Assembly (NCBI GenBank): GCA_020832305.1
Contig: JAFIEV010000010.1
Location: 62,001-126,000, forward strand
DNA: 64,000 nucleotides
Source of the DNA: Cyclobacteriaceae bacterium
Lineage (GTDB): Bacteria > Bacteroidota > Bacteroidia > Cytophagales > Cyclobacteriaceae
Direction of reading: 5' to 3'
Below, piece by piece: positions 18,177 to 26,553 of this stretch. The stretch's first letter is position 1; each line of letters begins with the position of its first letter. The translations under genes were made by a program, and so were the position numbers. Below the pieces are notes generated by a model. That model was not told the DNA's origin. It worked only from the letters and a program-made list of their open reading frames with translations, and ran no database searches.

Positions 18177-19190
18177 TTACTCCGATTCATTATTTTCATT
18201 ATTCTCTTTAGCCTCCCTGCTTTTTAGTCTTCGGGCTTTGGCCATTTCTACAACGTCGACATTTTCGGCCGGAGGGGCTTCTAATACGGCCGTATCTGTT
18301 GAAGCTGCTGCTGATCTCTTTTCTCTTTTACCCCGGGCTCCAGCCTCCTCTGCATCTTCTTTAAGTTTTCTGGGTGGAAAATTGATCTCGTGAATGGAAT
18401 GTGAGCCACATACATCAACACATTTTCGGCAAAGTTTACATTTTTCGGGATCGATGTAAGCAAGATAATTTTCGATGGTAATAGCATCGTATTTACATTC
18501 CTTCTCACACTTACTGCATCCTGTACAGGCAACCTCACAGGCTTTTTTTGCAGTGCCGCCTTTATCTTCATTAATACAGGCCACAAAAATCTTCCGGTTT
18601 TTCCTGCCCTGCGGCCATAGCTCCATGATGTCTTTCGGACAAGAAGTTACGCAGGCATTACAGGCAACACATTTATCTTCAATCACAACCGGCAGACCAG
18701 TCACAGGATCGAGGTACATGGCTTCAAAATCACAGGACTTTACACAGTCACCCAGATAAAGGCATCCGTAGGAGCATCCGGTATCACCTCCATAGAGGCT
18801 GGCGGCTACAGCACAACTGGGTGCACCTTCGTATATCGATGTTTTCTGCCGGTATTCGAGGGAACCCGCGCAACGAACTACGGCAACGTATTTATCCCTT
18901 TCTTCTACTTCCATTCCCAGAATGGAAGCTACTTTCTGCATAGTGTCATTGCCACCTACCGGACAGTGCAGGTCTGATAAATCATCAGCTTTTACACAGG
19001 CTTCAGCAAAGGCCCGGCAGCCAGGATGCCCGCAACCTCCACAATTGGTAAGTGGCAGCGCTTCTTCAACCTGATCAATACGGGGGTCTTCAAATACCTT
19101 GAACTTTGTGGCTACAAAATACAGGATTGCCGCTGCTATCAGCCCCAGTCCTGTCAATGAAATAATGGTATATATAACAACTTCACTCAT
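18177..19190 (-). CDS. rnfB: Rnf complex subunit RnfB (multi-Fe-S ferredoxin-interacting)
   Basis: The subunit (337 residues) that takes electrons from ferredoxin. An N-terminal membrane helix (residues 4-27) is followed by the 4Fe-4S domain NCGGCGHPGCRAFAEAC. Cys-rich ferredoxin modules follow: CSYGCLYLGDCVKSC, CVACNACVTSCP, CTGCSKCEKEC and CKLCRKCVDVC. This extended type resembles the ferredoxin:NAD enzymes of anaerobes more than the short gamma-proteobacterial RnfB. The last 50 residues are a charged low-complexity tail. It overlaps rseC by 4 bases. Confidence 0.95.
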   Translation of the reverse strand: MSEVVIYTIISLTGLGLIAAAILYFVATKFKVFEDPRIDQVEEALPLTNCGGCGHPGCRAFAEACVKADDLSDLHCPVGGNDTMQKVASILGMEVEERDKYVAVVRCAGSLEYRQKTSIYEGAPSCAVAASLYGGDTGCSYGCLYLGDCVKSCDFEAMYLDPVTGLPVVIEDKCVACNACVTSCPKDIMELWPQGRKNRKIFVACINEDKGGTAKKACEVACTGCSKCEKECKYDAITIENYLAYIDPEKCKLCRKCVDVCGSHSIHEINFPPRKLKEDAEEAGARGKREKRSAAASTDTAVLEAPPAENVDVVEMAKARRLKSREAKENNENNESE

Positions 19191-19615
19191 TGCTTCGAAG
19201 TATTTTCTTTGTAAATGCTAAAGGAAAAAGTAGTCTTGAGCTTTTCCCTGAAAAATGACAAAATAAGATAATAAGGAACCAGTATGGCCAATGAAACCAG
19301 GCCTGCCAGCAACTCATCACCGGTTAAATGAGCGGTTATAAATAAAGTAGTGATCAAAACAAAAAATGGCATGACATAACCCAGCACCAGCGCTAAAAAA
19401 CCCAGCGATGGGGCAAAGCGTATTTTTACAGTGTCGCCAATCATAAAATCCCTTTCATCTGCAACTACTTCTATTACTTTGTGGTCTATATCAGAGACAC
19501 CACAGGAAGCTTTTGCATGACAACCCGCACAACCGGCTACATTGAGCAGGTTTACCAACACACGACCTTTTTCAGTTCGACTTACAATGCCTTGATGTTC
19601 AATAGTTTCTTTCAT
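19187..19615 (-). CDS. rseC: RseC/MucC-family protein, first gene of the Rnf operon
   Basis: A 142-residue membrane protein of the SoxR-reducing-system RseC family. The N-terminal Cys cluster GCAGCHAKASCG (residues about 29-40) is typical and probably binds metal or Fe-S. Two membrane helices (about 72-92 and 98-118) follow. In many bacteria rseC and rnf genes are linked and act together to reduce SoxR. No SoxR gene is seen here. The gene overlaps rnfB by 4 bases and probably marks the start of the rnf transcript. Confidence 0.9.
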   Translation of the reverse strand: MKETIEHQGIVSRTEKGRVLVNLLNVAGCAGCHAKASCGVSDIDHKVIEVVADERDFMIGDTVKIRFAPSLGFLALVLGYVMPFFVLITTLFITAHLTGDELLAGLVSLAILVPYYLILSFFREKLKTTFSFSIYKENTSKQ

Positions 19616-19781
19616 ACTTTACATAGCCTCCCCAGACAATTCCTAAACTGTATTCAAAATTAGGGAGCTTCAACGGCAAAAAACTTGACAAAAGTCAGGT
19701 TTCCTGAAAAAGGGTTATTTATATTGATTCTAAAGTAATATTCTTGCTATTGAAGGCTTCTAAAGAGTAAAGGCATTACAA

Positions 19782-19806
19782 GCATTGCAAAAAAAATTTG
19801 CAATGC
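19782..19806. promoter_or_regulatory. Perfect 10-bp inverted repeat upstream of the Rnf operon
   Basis: GCATTGCAAA, five A, TTTGCAATGC. It lies between the lipA terminator and rseC, about 170-190 bases before the rseC start. No T run follows on the minus strand, so it looks more like an operator or leader structure than a terminator. Confidence 0.45.
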
Positions 19807-19819
19807 GATGGCTTGTTAT

Positions 19820-19850
19820 AAAAAAAGCCGGTCATTTAAAATGCCGGCTT
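19820..19850 (-). terminator. Rho-independent terminator after lipA
   Basis: On the minus strand AAGCCGG, a 12-base loop with internal ATTT/AAAT pairing, CCGGCTT, then seven T. It lies 33 bases after the lipA stop and separates lipA from the rnf operon. Confidence 0.85.
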
Positions 19851-19883
19851 ACCTGATGTGGATATTTTTTTATTACAAAGGCG

Positions 19884-20765
19884 TTAAACGTTGACATGTC
19901 GTTCTGCGTGGTAAGATGATCTTACCAAGGCTCCGGATTCAACGTATTTCAAACCTCTTTTAAGACCTTCTTCCCTGAAATGCTCAAATTTATCAGGATG
20001 TATGTATTCAACCACTTCAAGGTGCATTTTGGTGGGTTGCAGGTATTGTCCCAGGGTGAGGATGTCGCAACTGTGTGCGGCGAGATCGTCCATTATTTTA
20101 TACACCTCTTCATCTGTTTCCCCCAGTCCGAACATAACCCCCGATTTGGTGCGCTTTCCGTAATCCTTTGTTAGTTTAATTTGCTCAAGGCTCCTCTGGT
20201 ATTTTGCCTGCGGCCTTACTTTTCTGTACAGTCGTTCTACTGTTTCCATATTATGCGAAACCACTTCCTGTCCTGCACTTATCATTCTGTACAAAGCATC
20301 CCAATTCCCTTTTACATCAGGTATAAGAGTTTCAATGGTGGTTTGCGGAGATTGCTTTTTGATTTCTGTAATGGTTTGATACCAGATTTCTGCACCCCTG
20401 TCTTTGAGTTCATCGCGGTTTACAGAAGTTATTACGGCATGTTTTACCCCCATTAGCTTAATGGCTTCTGCTACACGCCGTGGTTCATCTTCATCATATT
20501 CGGGAGGTCTGCCTGTAGCAACGGCACAAAAGGTACAGCTGCGGGTACAGACATTACCCAGGATCATAAAGGTAGCTGTGCCGGCACCCCAGCATTCACC
20601 CATATTGGGGCAATTTCCACTTTCACATATGGTATGCAGTTTATATTTATCAACCAGAGACCTGACTTTGGCGTATTCTTTGCCTACGGGCAATTTTACC
20701 CGCAGCCAATCTGGTTTTTTAGTTCTCTGCGGTTTAGGATTTTGTATAACAGGCAATTCGATCAT
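19884..20765 (-). CDS. lipA: Lipoyl synthase
   Basis: A radical-SAM enzyme (293 residues) that inserts two sulfurs into protein-bound octanoyl groups to make lipoyl cofactors. The auxiliary cluster motif is [13 protein letters not shown] and the radical-SAM motif is [10 protein letters not shown]. The C-terminal [11 protein letters not shown] carries the conserved RSSYHA with the Ser ligand. The frame is open to 20792, but ATG at 20765 has AAAGGAG five bases upstream, giving the usual N-terminus. lipB is not adjacent. Confidence 0.96.
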   Translation of the reverse strand: MIELPVIQNPKPQRTKKPDWLRVKLPVGKEYAKVRSLVDKYKLHTICESGNCPNMGECWGAGTATFMILGNVCTRSCTFCAVATGRPPEYDEDEPRRVAEAIKLMGVKHAVITSVNRDELKDRGAEIWYQTITEIKKQSPQTTIETLIPDVKGNWDALYRMISAGQEVVSHNMETVERLYRKVRPQAKYQRSLEQIKLTKDYGKRTKSGVMFGLGETDEEVYKIMDDLAAHSCDILTLGQYLQPTKMHLEVVEYIHPDKFEHFREEGLKRGLKYVESGALVRSSYHAERHVNV

Positions 20766-20770
20766 TATAT

Positions 20771-20777
20771 CTCCTTT
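20771..20777 (-). promoter_or_regulatory. Shine-Dalgarno fixing the lipA start
   Basis: AAAGGAG on the minus strand with a five-base spacer to ATG at 20765. It supports this start over the longer open frame. Confidence 0.7.
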
Positions 20778-20822
20778 GATTTGAATCGGCAAATTTACAC
20801 AATGCCGGTGAAATTCATGACT

Positions 20823-20850
20823 AAAACACTTAATTAGCTATAGGTGTTTT
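20823..20850 (-). terminator. Weak hairpin between the outer-membrane protein gene and lipA
   Basis: AAAACAC (20823-20829) pairs with GTGTTTT (20844-20850), directly after the stop of the upstream minus-strand gene. It is AT-rich with a short T run, so termination is uncertain. Confidence 0.3.
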
Positions 20851-20852
20851 TG

Positions 20853-21596
20853 TTATTTTCGGCTACCATAAAACAAAGTGGCATACACAGCAGGAAAGAA
20901 AGCTGAATTTTGTGTGGTAGGCATTATAATGATTTCTCTGGTAAATGCATCTATAATAAAACCTGTTTCTATACCGACTACATTGCTTTTGAAAGTGCCA
21001 AATTCAAAGGCCACGGCGATTTTTGCAGTTGCTCCCGGAACTACCTGCGATTCCCCCAATCCCTGGAATATATTGCCCGCACCGAGGATTGAACTTTGGG
21101 AATTATTGAAATGCCTTCGGTAATCAAAGGGAACTTTTCTTGTGCTCCTCCCTCCGGCTTCCGACTGTATTTCTATATAATAGGGCGATTCAAGACCTAG
21201 TGTCGGACCCAATGAGCCAATAAGGTTGATCTGTACACCTTGCTGTGGCGCCTTTTTAAAAATGACCAATTCCCGGTTATAACTGAGCCTGATGTTGTAG
21301 AGATAATTGGCTTTGCCAAGGATAAATGTATTTCCTGTGAGATTAGAAAACACCCGGCTTTCCTGAGGGTGTTTTATATTAACAAGGTCAAGTACAAGCC
21401 CGTGATATTGAAAATCACTAAGTGCCAGGTTGTACTTAAAAGTTAAACCACCAATAAGACCGCTGTTGGTCGCTTTGGTGATTCCCCATATAAACTCCCT
21501 GTTGTAGTCAGGCTCATTTCTTCTTTGCGCATCGGATTGATGCACCAGAAGAAACATACATACAATTATCGCTGTTAACCTCATCTTCATCCACAT
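20853..21596 (-). CDS. Predicted outer-membrane beta-barrel protein, unknown function
   Basis: This 247-residue protein has a signal peptide (LTAIIVCMFLLVHQSDA, cut before QRR). The mature part alternates polar and hydrophobic residues with many aromatic residues, for example FIWGITKATNSGLIGGLTFKY, KANYLYNIRLSYNREL and VYATLFYG at the end. This pattern fits a small outer-membrane beta-barrel. No catalytic motif or named family is recognised. The start could be M1, M3 or M5, all just before the signal peptide. It lies upstream of lipA, with 87 bases between, on the same strand. Confidence 0.65.
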   Translation of the reverse strand: MWMKMRLTAIIVCMFLLVHQSDAQRRNEPDYNREFIWGITKATNSGLIGGLTFKYNLALSDFQYHGLVLDLVNIKHPQESRVFSNLTGNTFILGKANYLYNIRLSYNRELVIFKKAPQQGVQINLIGSLGPTLGLESPYYIEIQSEAGGRSTRKVPFDYRRHFNNSQSSILGAGNIFQGLGESQVVPGATAKIAVAFEFGTFKSNVVGIETGFIIDAFTREIIIMPTTQNSAFFPAVYATLFYGSRK

Positions 21597-21694
21597 TCAT
21601 TATGTAAACCATTCTGACTAAAGGAAGTTTATTCAATTGCCTAAAGATAACGATCCTAAGGCAAAATATTTTCAATAATGTTTAAATATATTCT

Positions 21695-22033
21695 TTAAGC
21701 AGGTATCATTTTTAATATATTTTGCATTTTAATATTGTAATGCGAATCGGCATATATACAAGATTCATTGTAAATTAACAGAACCTGGGGTGATTCATGT
21801 CGCACGGACAATGCTTTTTCTATGGCGCCCGACAGAGCCCGGCAGTTCACAACATCTATGTAAACTTTTTCCATATCCGGGGGTAATAATTCCAGGTTTT
21901 GATCCAGTTCATGCTTTGCATAAGAACTTACAGGACATCTTGTACTGTGTTTAAAGACAAGTACATATTGATTTTTGGAAAGCGCTAAAATACTTTTCAC
22001 ATCCTCTTCCCTGCAATAGAGTTTCCATGCCAT
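21695..22033 (-). CDS. ytxJ: YtxJ-type bacillithiol system redox protein (DUF2847)
   Basis: A 112-residue thioredoxin-fold protein with a single active-site Cys in FKHSTRCPVSSYAKHEL (residues about 29-45). It also has YIDVVNCRALSGAIEKAL and the cis-Pro-like HESPQVLLI, which together are the YtxJ/DUF2847 pattern. Members are monothiol bacilliredoxin-like proteins linked to bacillithiol. The frame extends to 22225, but that part overlaps the next gene, and ATG at 22033 gives the family start MAWKLYC. It lies 22 bases downstream of the repeat protein gene and may share its transcript. Confidence 0.85.
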   Translation of the reverse strand: MAWKLYCREEDVKSILALSKNQYVLVFKHSTRCPVSSYAKHELDQNLELLPPDMEKVYIDVVNCRALSGAIEKALSVRHESPQVLLIYNESCIYADSHYNIKMQNILKMIPA

Positions 22034-22055
22034 TGACCTTGAATTTTTAGGTAGA

Positions 22056-24344
22056 TTAATAATACCAGATATCGCGCTCACGGCTATCATAACGGGGTTT
22101 TTTAACCTTGTAATCAGCTTTCTGCGCTTTATCTTCGCTGTCAAATATACGATTAAACCAACGATTAAAAGCACTGGTTTTTGGTCCACCCTGATAGTTT
22201 TGTACCCTGGCCGACAAGATTTCAAATTCTCTGTCTCTTACAAAACGGGTTTTAAGCCTGTAATTACCTGTAATTTGATTATTTCTGGCTGATGTTTCCC
22301 GATAGTACCTGGCTTTTTCTTTTTGAGTCATCCCTCTGACGTCACCTTTATAATTATGAGCAACTTTAGACATATACTCAGCAGTGAGTTCACGTTGTTT
22401 TTTAACCGGGGTTACAATATCGCCCTGATAATTTCCCATTATTTTTTGTTGTCTTACCCGGTTTCTTACCAACTGGTCCTGATGTCGCACCTTGATATCA
22501 CCCTGATAGTTTTGTTCATTCTTTGATCGTTGTTCATAGTATCGGGTTTGCTGATTAAGACTTCTGGCTTTAATTGATCCGGGATTCAGGTGATTATCTT
22601 TGGATACTCTTTTATGTAGCCGATCGAGATTTTCTTTATTGCCCATTCTGATATTGCCCGAGTAGTTGTGCATGAGTTGGCTGGAATACTCATATTCAAG
22701 CTTTTTTTCTTTCTGTGCTTTAACCGGGACATCACCTGAATGCTGATGTTGCTGTGCTGAGACTCGGGTCAGGTACCTGTTATTTGATTTTTCAGAATAA
22801 GCCCTGATACTACCGGGATAGTTTTGGGCTTGCCTCGACATAATCTGATGATTGAGTTGTTTATCTTTTTGTGTAGGGCCTTTCAGTTCGCCCTGATGAA
22901 AGTGTGGACTGCCGCCCTGACCTCTGGAGCCAGATGAGCGGGTTTTAAGATTGCCCTGATGCCCCTGCTCTTGTTTAGAAAGATATTGATATTTGTATTC
23001 TTTTTGCTTTGGCGAAAGAGCCTTGATATCACCCTGATACCCGGGTGCTCCACCCTGCATTCTGGATGCCATACCCGGTGAACTGACGCGCTTTCGCGAT
23101 TTTAAATTGCCACTGAAGTTTTGTGACGTGAGGGATTGATATTCATAATGCAATTTTCTGTCTCTTTTTGAAAAAACCGGTTGGTCTCCGGCATGCATTT
23201 GCTGACCTTGTGAGCGCATGCGGTAATTGGCAGCCAGCCTGCCCTGTTTAATTTTTTGTTCTCCGCTGTAGCTGGTTACCAACTGCGAATTATATTTTCC
23301 CTCCCTGGCTTTTGTTTGTCTGGATCTTGCTTTAAAATCACCTTGATAAGCGCTGGCCTGACCTGATACAGACTGACGGTTCCGCAGGGCTGACTTATGT
23401 TCTGATGATTTGATGGTAGCTGAATAACGCATCATGCGTTTGGATTCTGAACGCCTCCATTGATCGGCTGCTTTTCTGTCTCCCGCAGGGATTTCCCCTG
23501 CATAGGCAGAAGAAGACCTCGAAATATTACGACTTGCTGCACTACGGCTTTTTACATCCCTGGCTTTGAGAGTGCCTGATTGCAACTGTTGTTTAGATTT
23601 AAAATCACGCAGTAATTGCTTTTCCCTTCGCACAACCGGCATGTTACCAGTACTTTGCTGGATTTGTCCTGACTGTTTTTTCAATCTGGCCTGTTGCTGC
23701 CTTTCAGAAATCTGGCGGGTACGCGAAGGATTTGGCTCCGTCCTTTCCCTTATGGCATTGTAATCCCTGGCCATGCTGCGGGGTTTGCGTTTAAGGTTGC
23801 CTTGGGAAGTGGTCTGGCTTCTCGTCTGGCTTCGATCGGGACTGGAGGCAGCAGCGGGTCTGGTCCCTTGAAAACTTTGGGTTCTTTTTGAGTAGTATTT
23901 GTACGCCAGATTTTTATTTTCCCGCGGTACAGGGCTCCCACCCAGACTTTTCTGCATGGCGGAAGAATTTCTGCGATTGGTATTTTCCTGCGCTCTGAAG
24001 GCCCTTAGGTTTTTGCGCGATGGATTTCGTTCTGCTTTAGATTGCATTCCTTTGGTATCCATACCCTTTGGTTGGAGCCAGATGTTTCCCTGATAGGAAG
24101 ATGTTTCTGTACCACGACTTCTGAAAAAGGATTTTTCGAGTTTATCGCTTTTTTGTTTTCGGGTAAAAAGCTGTTTTTGTTTCTTTTTATTTCTTTTTTC
24201 AGCTTTTCTGATTCGCTTTTGCATAGCCTCGGTTTGATCAAAATTTCTTTTTTGAGCATAAGAAGTCTGACCTGCTACTATGAGTAACATGCAAATAAGC
24301 AAAAAGCTCCAAAATCTGCGGTTTGGTATTTTGAATGGTATCAA
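22056..24344 (-). CDS. Exported basic protein of about twenty-five 26-residue repeats, unknown function
   Basis: A 762-residue protein with a signal peptide (FWSFLLICMLLIVAGQTSYA, cut before QKR), a Lys-rich helical stretch (residues 36-75), and then tandem repeats from about residue 84 to 742. The unit is 26 residues, most often exact, with pattern aromatic/His-x-G-(D/N/E)-(I/L/V)-(K/R/P), a polar middle with Y near position 19, Ser near 21, and Asn at 26. Clear copies begin YQGDIK, YSGNIR, HQGELK, YKGDVR and HSGDVP. The mature part lacks Cys, is very rich in Lys, Arg, Gln and Ser, and has no T9SS tail or lipobox. The only in-frame start before the signal peptide is TTG at 24344. No family is recognised. 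It is upstream of ytxJ on the same strand. A surface, matrix or peptidoglycan-binding role is only a guess. Confidence 0.8.
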   Translation of the reverse strand: MIPFKIPNRRFWSFLLICMLLIVAGQTSYAQKRNFDQTEAMQKRIRKAEKRNKKKQKQLFTRKQKSDKLEKSFFRSRGTETSSYQGNIWLQPKGMDTKGMQSKAERNPSRKNLRAFRAQENTNRRNSSAMQKSLGGSPVPRENKNLAYKYYSKRTQSFQGTRPAAASSPDRSQTRSQTTSQGNLKRKPRSMARDYNAIRERTEPNPSRTRQISERQQQARLKKQSGQIQQSTGNMPVVRREKQLLRDFKSKQQLQSGTLKARDVKSRSAASRNISRSSSAYAGEIPAGDRKAADQWRRSESKRMMRYSATIKSSEHKSALRNRQSVSGQASAYQGDFKARSRQTKAREGKYNSQLVTSYSGEQKIKQGRLAANYRMRSQGQQMHAGDQPVFSKRDRKLHYEYQSLTSQNFSGNLKSRKRVSSPGMASRMQGGAPGYQGDIKALSPKQKEYKYQYLSKQEQGHQGNLKTRSSGSRGQGGSPHFHQGELKGPTQKDKQLNHQIMSRQAQNYPGSIRAYSEKSNNRYLTRVSAQQHQHSGDVPVKAQKEKKLEYEYSSQLMHNYSGNIRMGNKENLDRLHKRVSKDNHLNPGSIKARSLNQQTRYYEQRSKNEQNYQGDIKVRHQDQLVRNRVRQQKIMGNYQGDIVTPVKKQRELTAEYMSKVAHNYKGDVRGMTQKEKARYYRETSARNNQITGNYRLKTRFVRDREFEILSARVQNYQGGPKTSAFNRWFNRIFDSEDKAQKADYKVKKPRYDSRERDIWYY
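22119..24095 (-). repeat. 78-bp coding tandem repeat, about 25 diverged units
   Basis: The DNA underlying the 26-residue units. On the plus strand the recurring mark is CCCTGATAGTTTT or close variants (for example near 22190, 22425, 22500 and 23035). Copies diverge in DNA but keep the 78-base register. A few units are 21-25 residues long. Confidence 0.8.
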
Positions 24345-24481
24345 ACTACGTCATTATAATAAGTCCGTAAATATACAACTTATAAATGCCAAAAATATTT
24401 TTAAAACTAAACTATGGCGCTCCCTTGTAAGTTTTTGTGTGGGAATTTGTCTAATGATTTTCTAAGATACAAGCAGGCCGA

Positions 24482-24489
24482 TAAATTTG
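24482..24489 (+). promoter_or_regulatory. Possible -7 box upstream of the M16 peptidase gene
   Basis: TAAATTTG matches TAnnTTTG, 30 bases before the ATG at 24519. No clear -33 element is seen. Confidence 0.35.
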
Positions 24490-24518
24490 TTAACTTGCAG
24501 TTTTAAAAATAACTATTT

Positions 24519-25757
24519 ATGATTCAATATTCGGAGTTCATCCTGGAAAACGGGTTAAAGCTGGTTGTACATGAAGATTTTAATACACCTCTGGTAGCTG
24601 TAAATTTACTGTATCATGTAGGATCAAAGGATGAAAATCCCGAAAAAACAGGATTTGCACACTTGTTTGAACATCTGATGTTTGGCGGATCAGTGCATGT
24701 GGTCTCCTTTGATGAAGAATTGCAAAAAGTAGGAGGTGAAAATAATGCATTTACCAACCTCGACATCACCAATTACTATATTCAATTGCCTGCCGACAAC
24801 CTTGAAACTGCGCTTTGGCTGGAATCAGACAGAATGTATGGGTTGTCATTCAGCCAGGAAGTATTGGACATTCAGAAAAATGTGGTCATAGAAGAGTTTA
24901 AGCAAAGGTATCTCAACCAGCCTTATGGAGATATGTGGCTAAAATTAAGACCAATGGCCTATAAGGAGCATCCTTATCAATGGCCAACCATCGGCAAGGA
25001 AATATCTCATATTGAATCCTTCACCATGGATGATGTTAAAGAATTTTTTTACACATATTACAGACCCAACAATGCCATATTGTCTATAGCTGGTAATGTA
25101 AAGAAAGAAGAAGCCTTTAAACTGGTTAACAAATGGTTTGGCAGTATTCCTTCCGGACCGCTTATCGAACGTCGGTATCCTTCGGAACCCAGGCAACAAG
25201 AAGCCAGAAAAATGGAAATCGAGGACAATGTACCGCTTGATGCAATTTTTAAGGCATTTCACGCCCCTGGAAGAAAATCACCAGACTTTCATGCAGCTGA
25301 AATTACTGCAGACCTGCTGGGCAGAGGGAAATCATCGCGGCTACATACAGCCCTGGTAAAGAAGAAAAATGTTTTTGGAAATATTCTTGCCCATCTGCCG
25401 ATTACCTATGACCCTGGACTGCTTTTGATTCAGGGCAGAATTAATAAAGGGATTTCAAAAGAAGATGCCGATGCAGCTGTCAGGGAAGTCATTCAGGATT
25501 TTGTGCTCTATGGACCCGAACCAGGGGAGCTTGAAAAAGTGAAACACCAGGCCGAGGCCAGTCTGTTATTTGGAGGTATTGATCTGCTAAACCGTGCTAT
25601 GGCCTTGGCTACCGGGGCAGTATTGGGTGATACCGGCCTTGTCAATAAAGAAATTGACCGTATTGCAAGTGTTTCTGTTGAAGATGTAATGCGAGTCGCA
25701 GCCAATATATTTGATCAAAATAACTCAAATACATTATACTACCGTTCAAACATTTAA
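24519..25757 (+). CDS. M16 family zinc peptidase (pitrilysin-like), single half
   Basis: A 412-residue member of the M16 metallopeptidases. The inverted zinc motif HxxEH appears as HLFEHLMFGG (His, Glu and His near residues 48-52), with the third ligand Glu in ALWLESDRM about 75 residues later. The C-terminal M16 domain (about 165-345) follows, with YYRPNNAILSIAGNV at its start. It has no signal peptide, so it is probably cytoplasmic. Many members form heterodimers with an inactive partner; none is adjacent. It is followed by the WbqC gene after 38 bases. Confidence 0.9.
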   Translation: MIQYSEFILENGLKLVVHEDFNTPLVAVNLLYHVGSKDENPEKTGFAHLFEHLMFGGSVHVVSFDEELQKVGGENNAFTNLDITNYYIQLPADNLETALWLESDRMYGLSFSQEVLDIQKNVVIEEFKQRYLNQPYGDMWLKLRPMAYKEHPYQWPTIGKEISHIESFTMDDVKEFFYTYYRPNNAILSIAGNVKKEEAFKLVNKWFGSIPSGPLIERRYPSEPRQQEARKMEIEDNVPLDAIFKAFHAPGRKSPDFHAAEITADLLGRGKSSRLHTALVKKKNVFGNILAHLPITYDPGLLLIQGRINKGISKEDADAAVREVIQDFVLYGPEPGELEKVKHQAEASLLFGGIDLLNRAMALATGAVLGDTGLVNKEIDRIASVSVEDVMRVAANIFDQNNSNTLYYRSNI

Positions 25758-25795
25758 AATTTTCATTAAAAGTCAAAAAATATTGCATCGGTTTT

Positions 25796-26446
25796 ATGTT
25801 TATTCATAAATTATTAATAGATTTACATTATCTGCCCTCCGTTGAGTATTTTTGTTATTTGTACTGGTCAGATGAGATTTTACTTGAACGATTCGAATTT
25901 TACCGTAAACAATCGTACCGCAACCGGGCATTGATACACGGAGCCAATAAAACAGAAATGCTGATCGTTCCTGTAAAACATTACAATTCTCAGAAACCAG
26001 TAAAAGATGTGGAAATCGAATACGGATTTTCATGGCAAAAGCAACATATCAGAAGTTTGCAAACGGCATATGGCAAAGCGCCGTATTACGATTATTACAT
26101 AGATGATATAAAAAATATTTTGTTGTCGAAACCAAGGTATTTGTTTGATTTGAATGACCAACTCCTGACAAAATGTCTTGAATTTCTAAATATTAAAAAG
26201 AAGATTTTCAAAACAAATGGTTATAATGATGTGATAGAAAGTGGCGTTTTAGATTTGAGGGATTGTATTCATCCGAAAAAAGTGAGGCCTGAATTTTTCA
26301 AAACAAAGTCTGTTGATTACTTTCAGGTGTTTGGCAGGAACTTTGAACGGTATATTTCAATTATTGATTTGATTTTCTGCGAAGGCCCAAATGCAAAAGC
26401 GGTTTTATCAGATTCAACTGAAAAATTTAAAGACAAAAATCAATAA
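25796..26446 (+). CDS. WbqC-like family protein
   Basis: A 216-residue protein whose N-terminus (YLPSVEYFCYLYWSD, FEFYRKQSYRNRALIHGANKTEMLIVPVKH) matches the WbqC-like family. That family is named after a gene in an O-antigen cluster, and its exact reaction is not well defined. The KQSYRNR and GANG-like (GANK) motifs are the diagnostic part. It has no signal peptide. The neighbours are not surface-polysaccharide genes, so context gives no function. Confidence 0.82.
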   Translation: MFIHKLLIDLHYLPSVEYFCYLYWSDEILLERFEFYRKQSYRNRALIHGANKTEMLIVPVKHYNSQKPVKDVEIEYGFSWQKQHIRSLQTAYGKAPYYDYYIDDIKNILLSKPRYLFDLNDQLLTKCLEFLNIKKKIFKTNGYNDVIESGVLDLRDCIHPKKVRPEFFKTKSVDYFQVFGRNFERYISIIDLIFCEGPNAKAVLSDSTEKFKDKNQ

Positions 26447-26471
26447 AAAACGTTGTATATAGTACGTTTTT
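26446..26471 (+). terminator. AT-rich hairpin after the WbqC-family gene
   Basis: AAAAACGT (26446-26453) pairs with ACGTTTTT (26464-26471) around a 10-base loop, starting at the stop codon. The T run favours termination, but the stem is weak. Confidence 0.45.
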
Positions 26472-26553
26472 CAAAATCATAGGGAATAAACTGGATTATA
26501 AGGAATTATCCTTTTAATTTTAAACATCCAAGAAATTATTAAGTTAGCGATAT

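Noticed and set aside
22119-24095. Possible MORN repeats because of the YxGD-like motif
   Set aside because: MORN units are about 23 residues with further Gly positions (YEGEWxxGxxxGxG). Here the unit is 26 residues and lacks those Gly residues.
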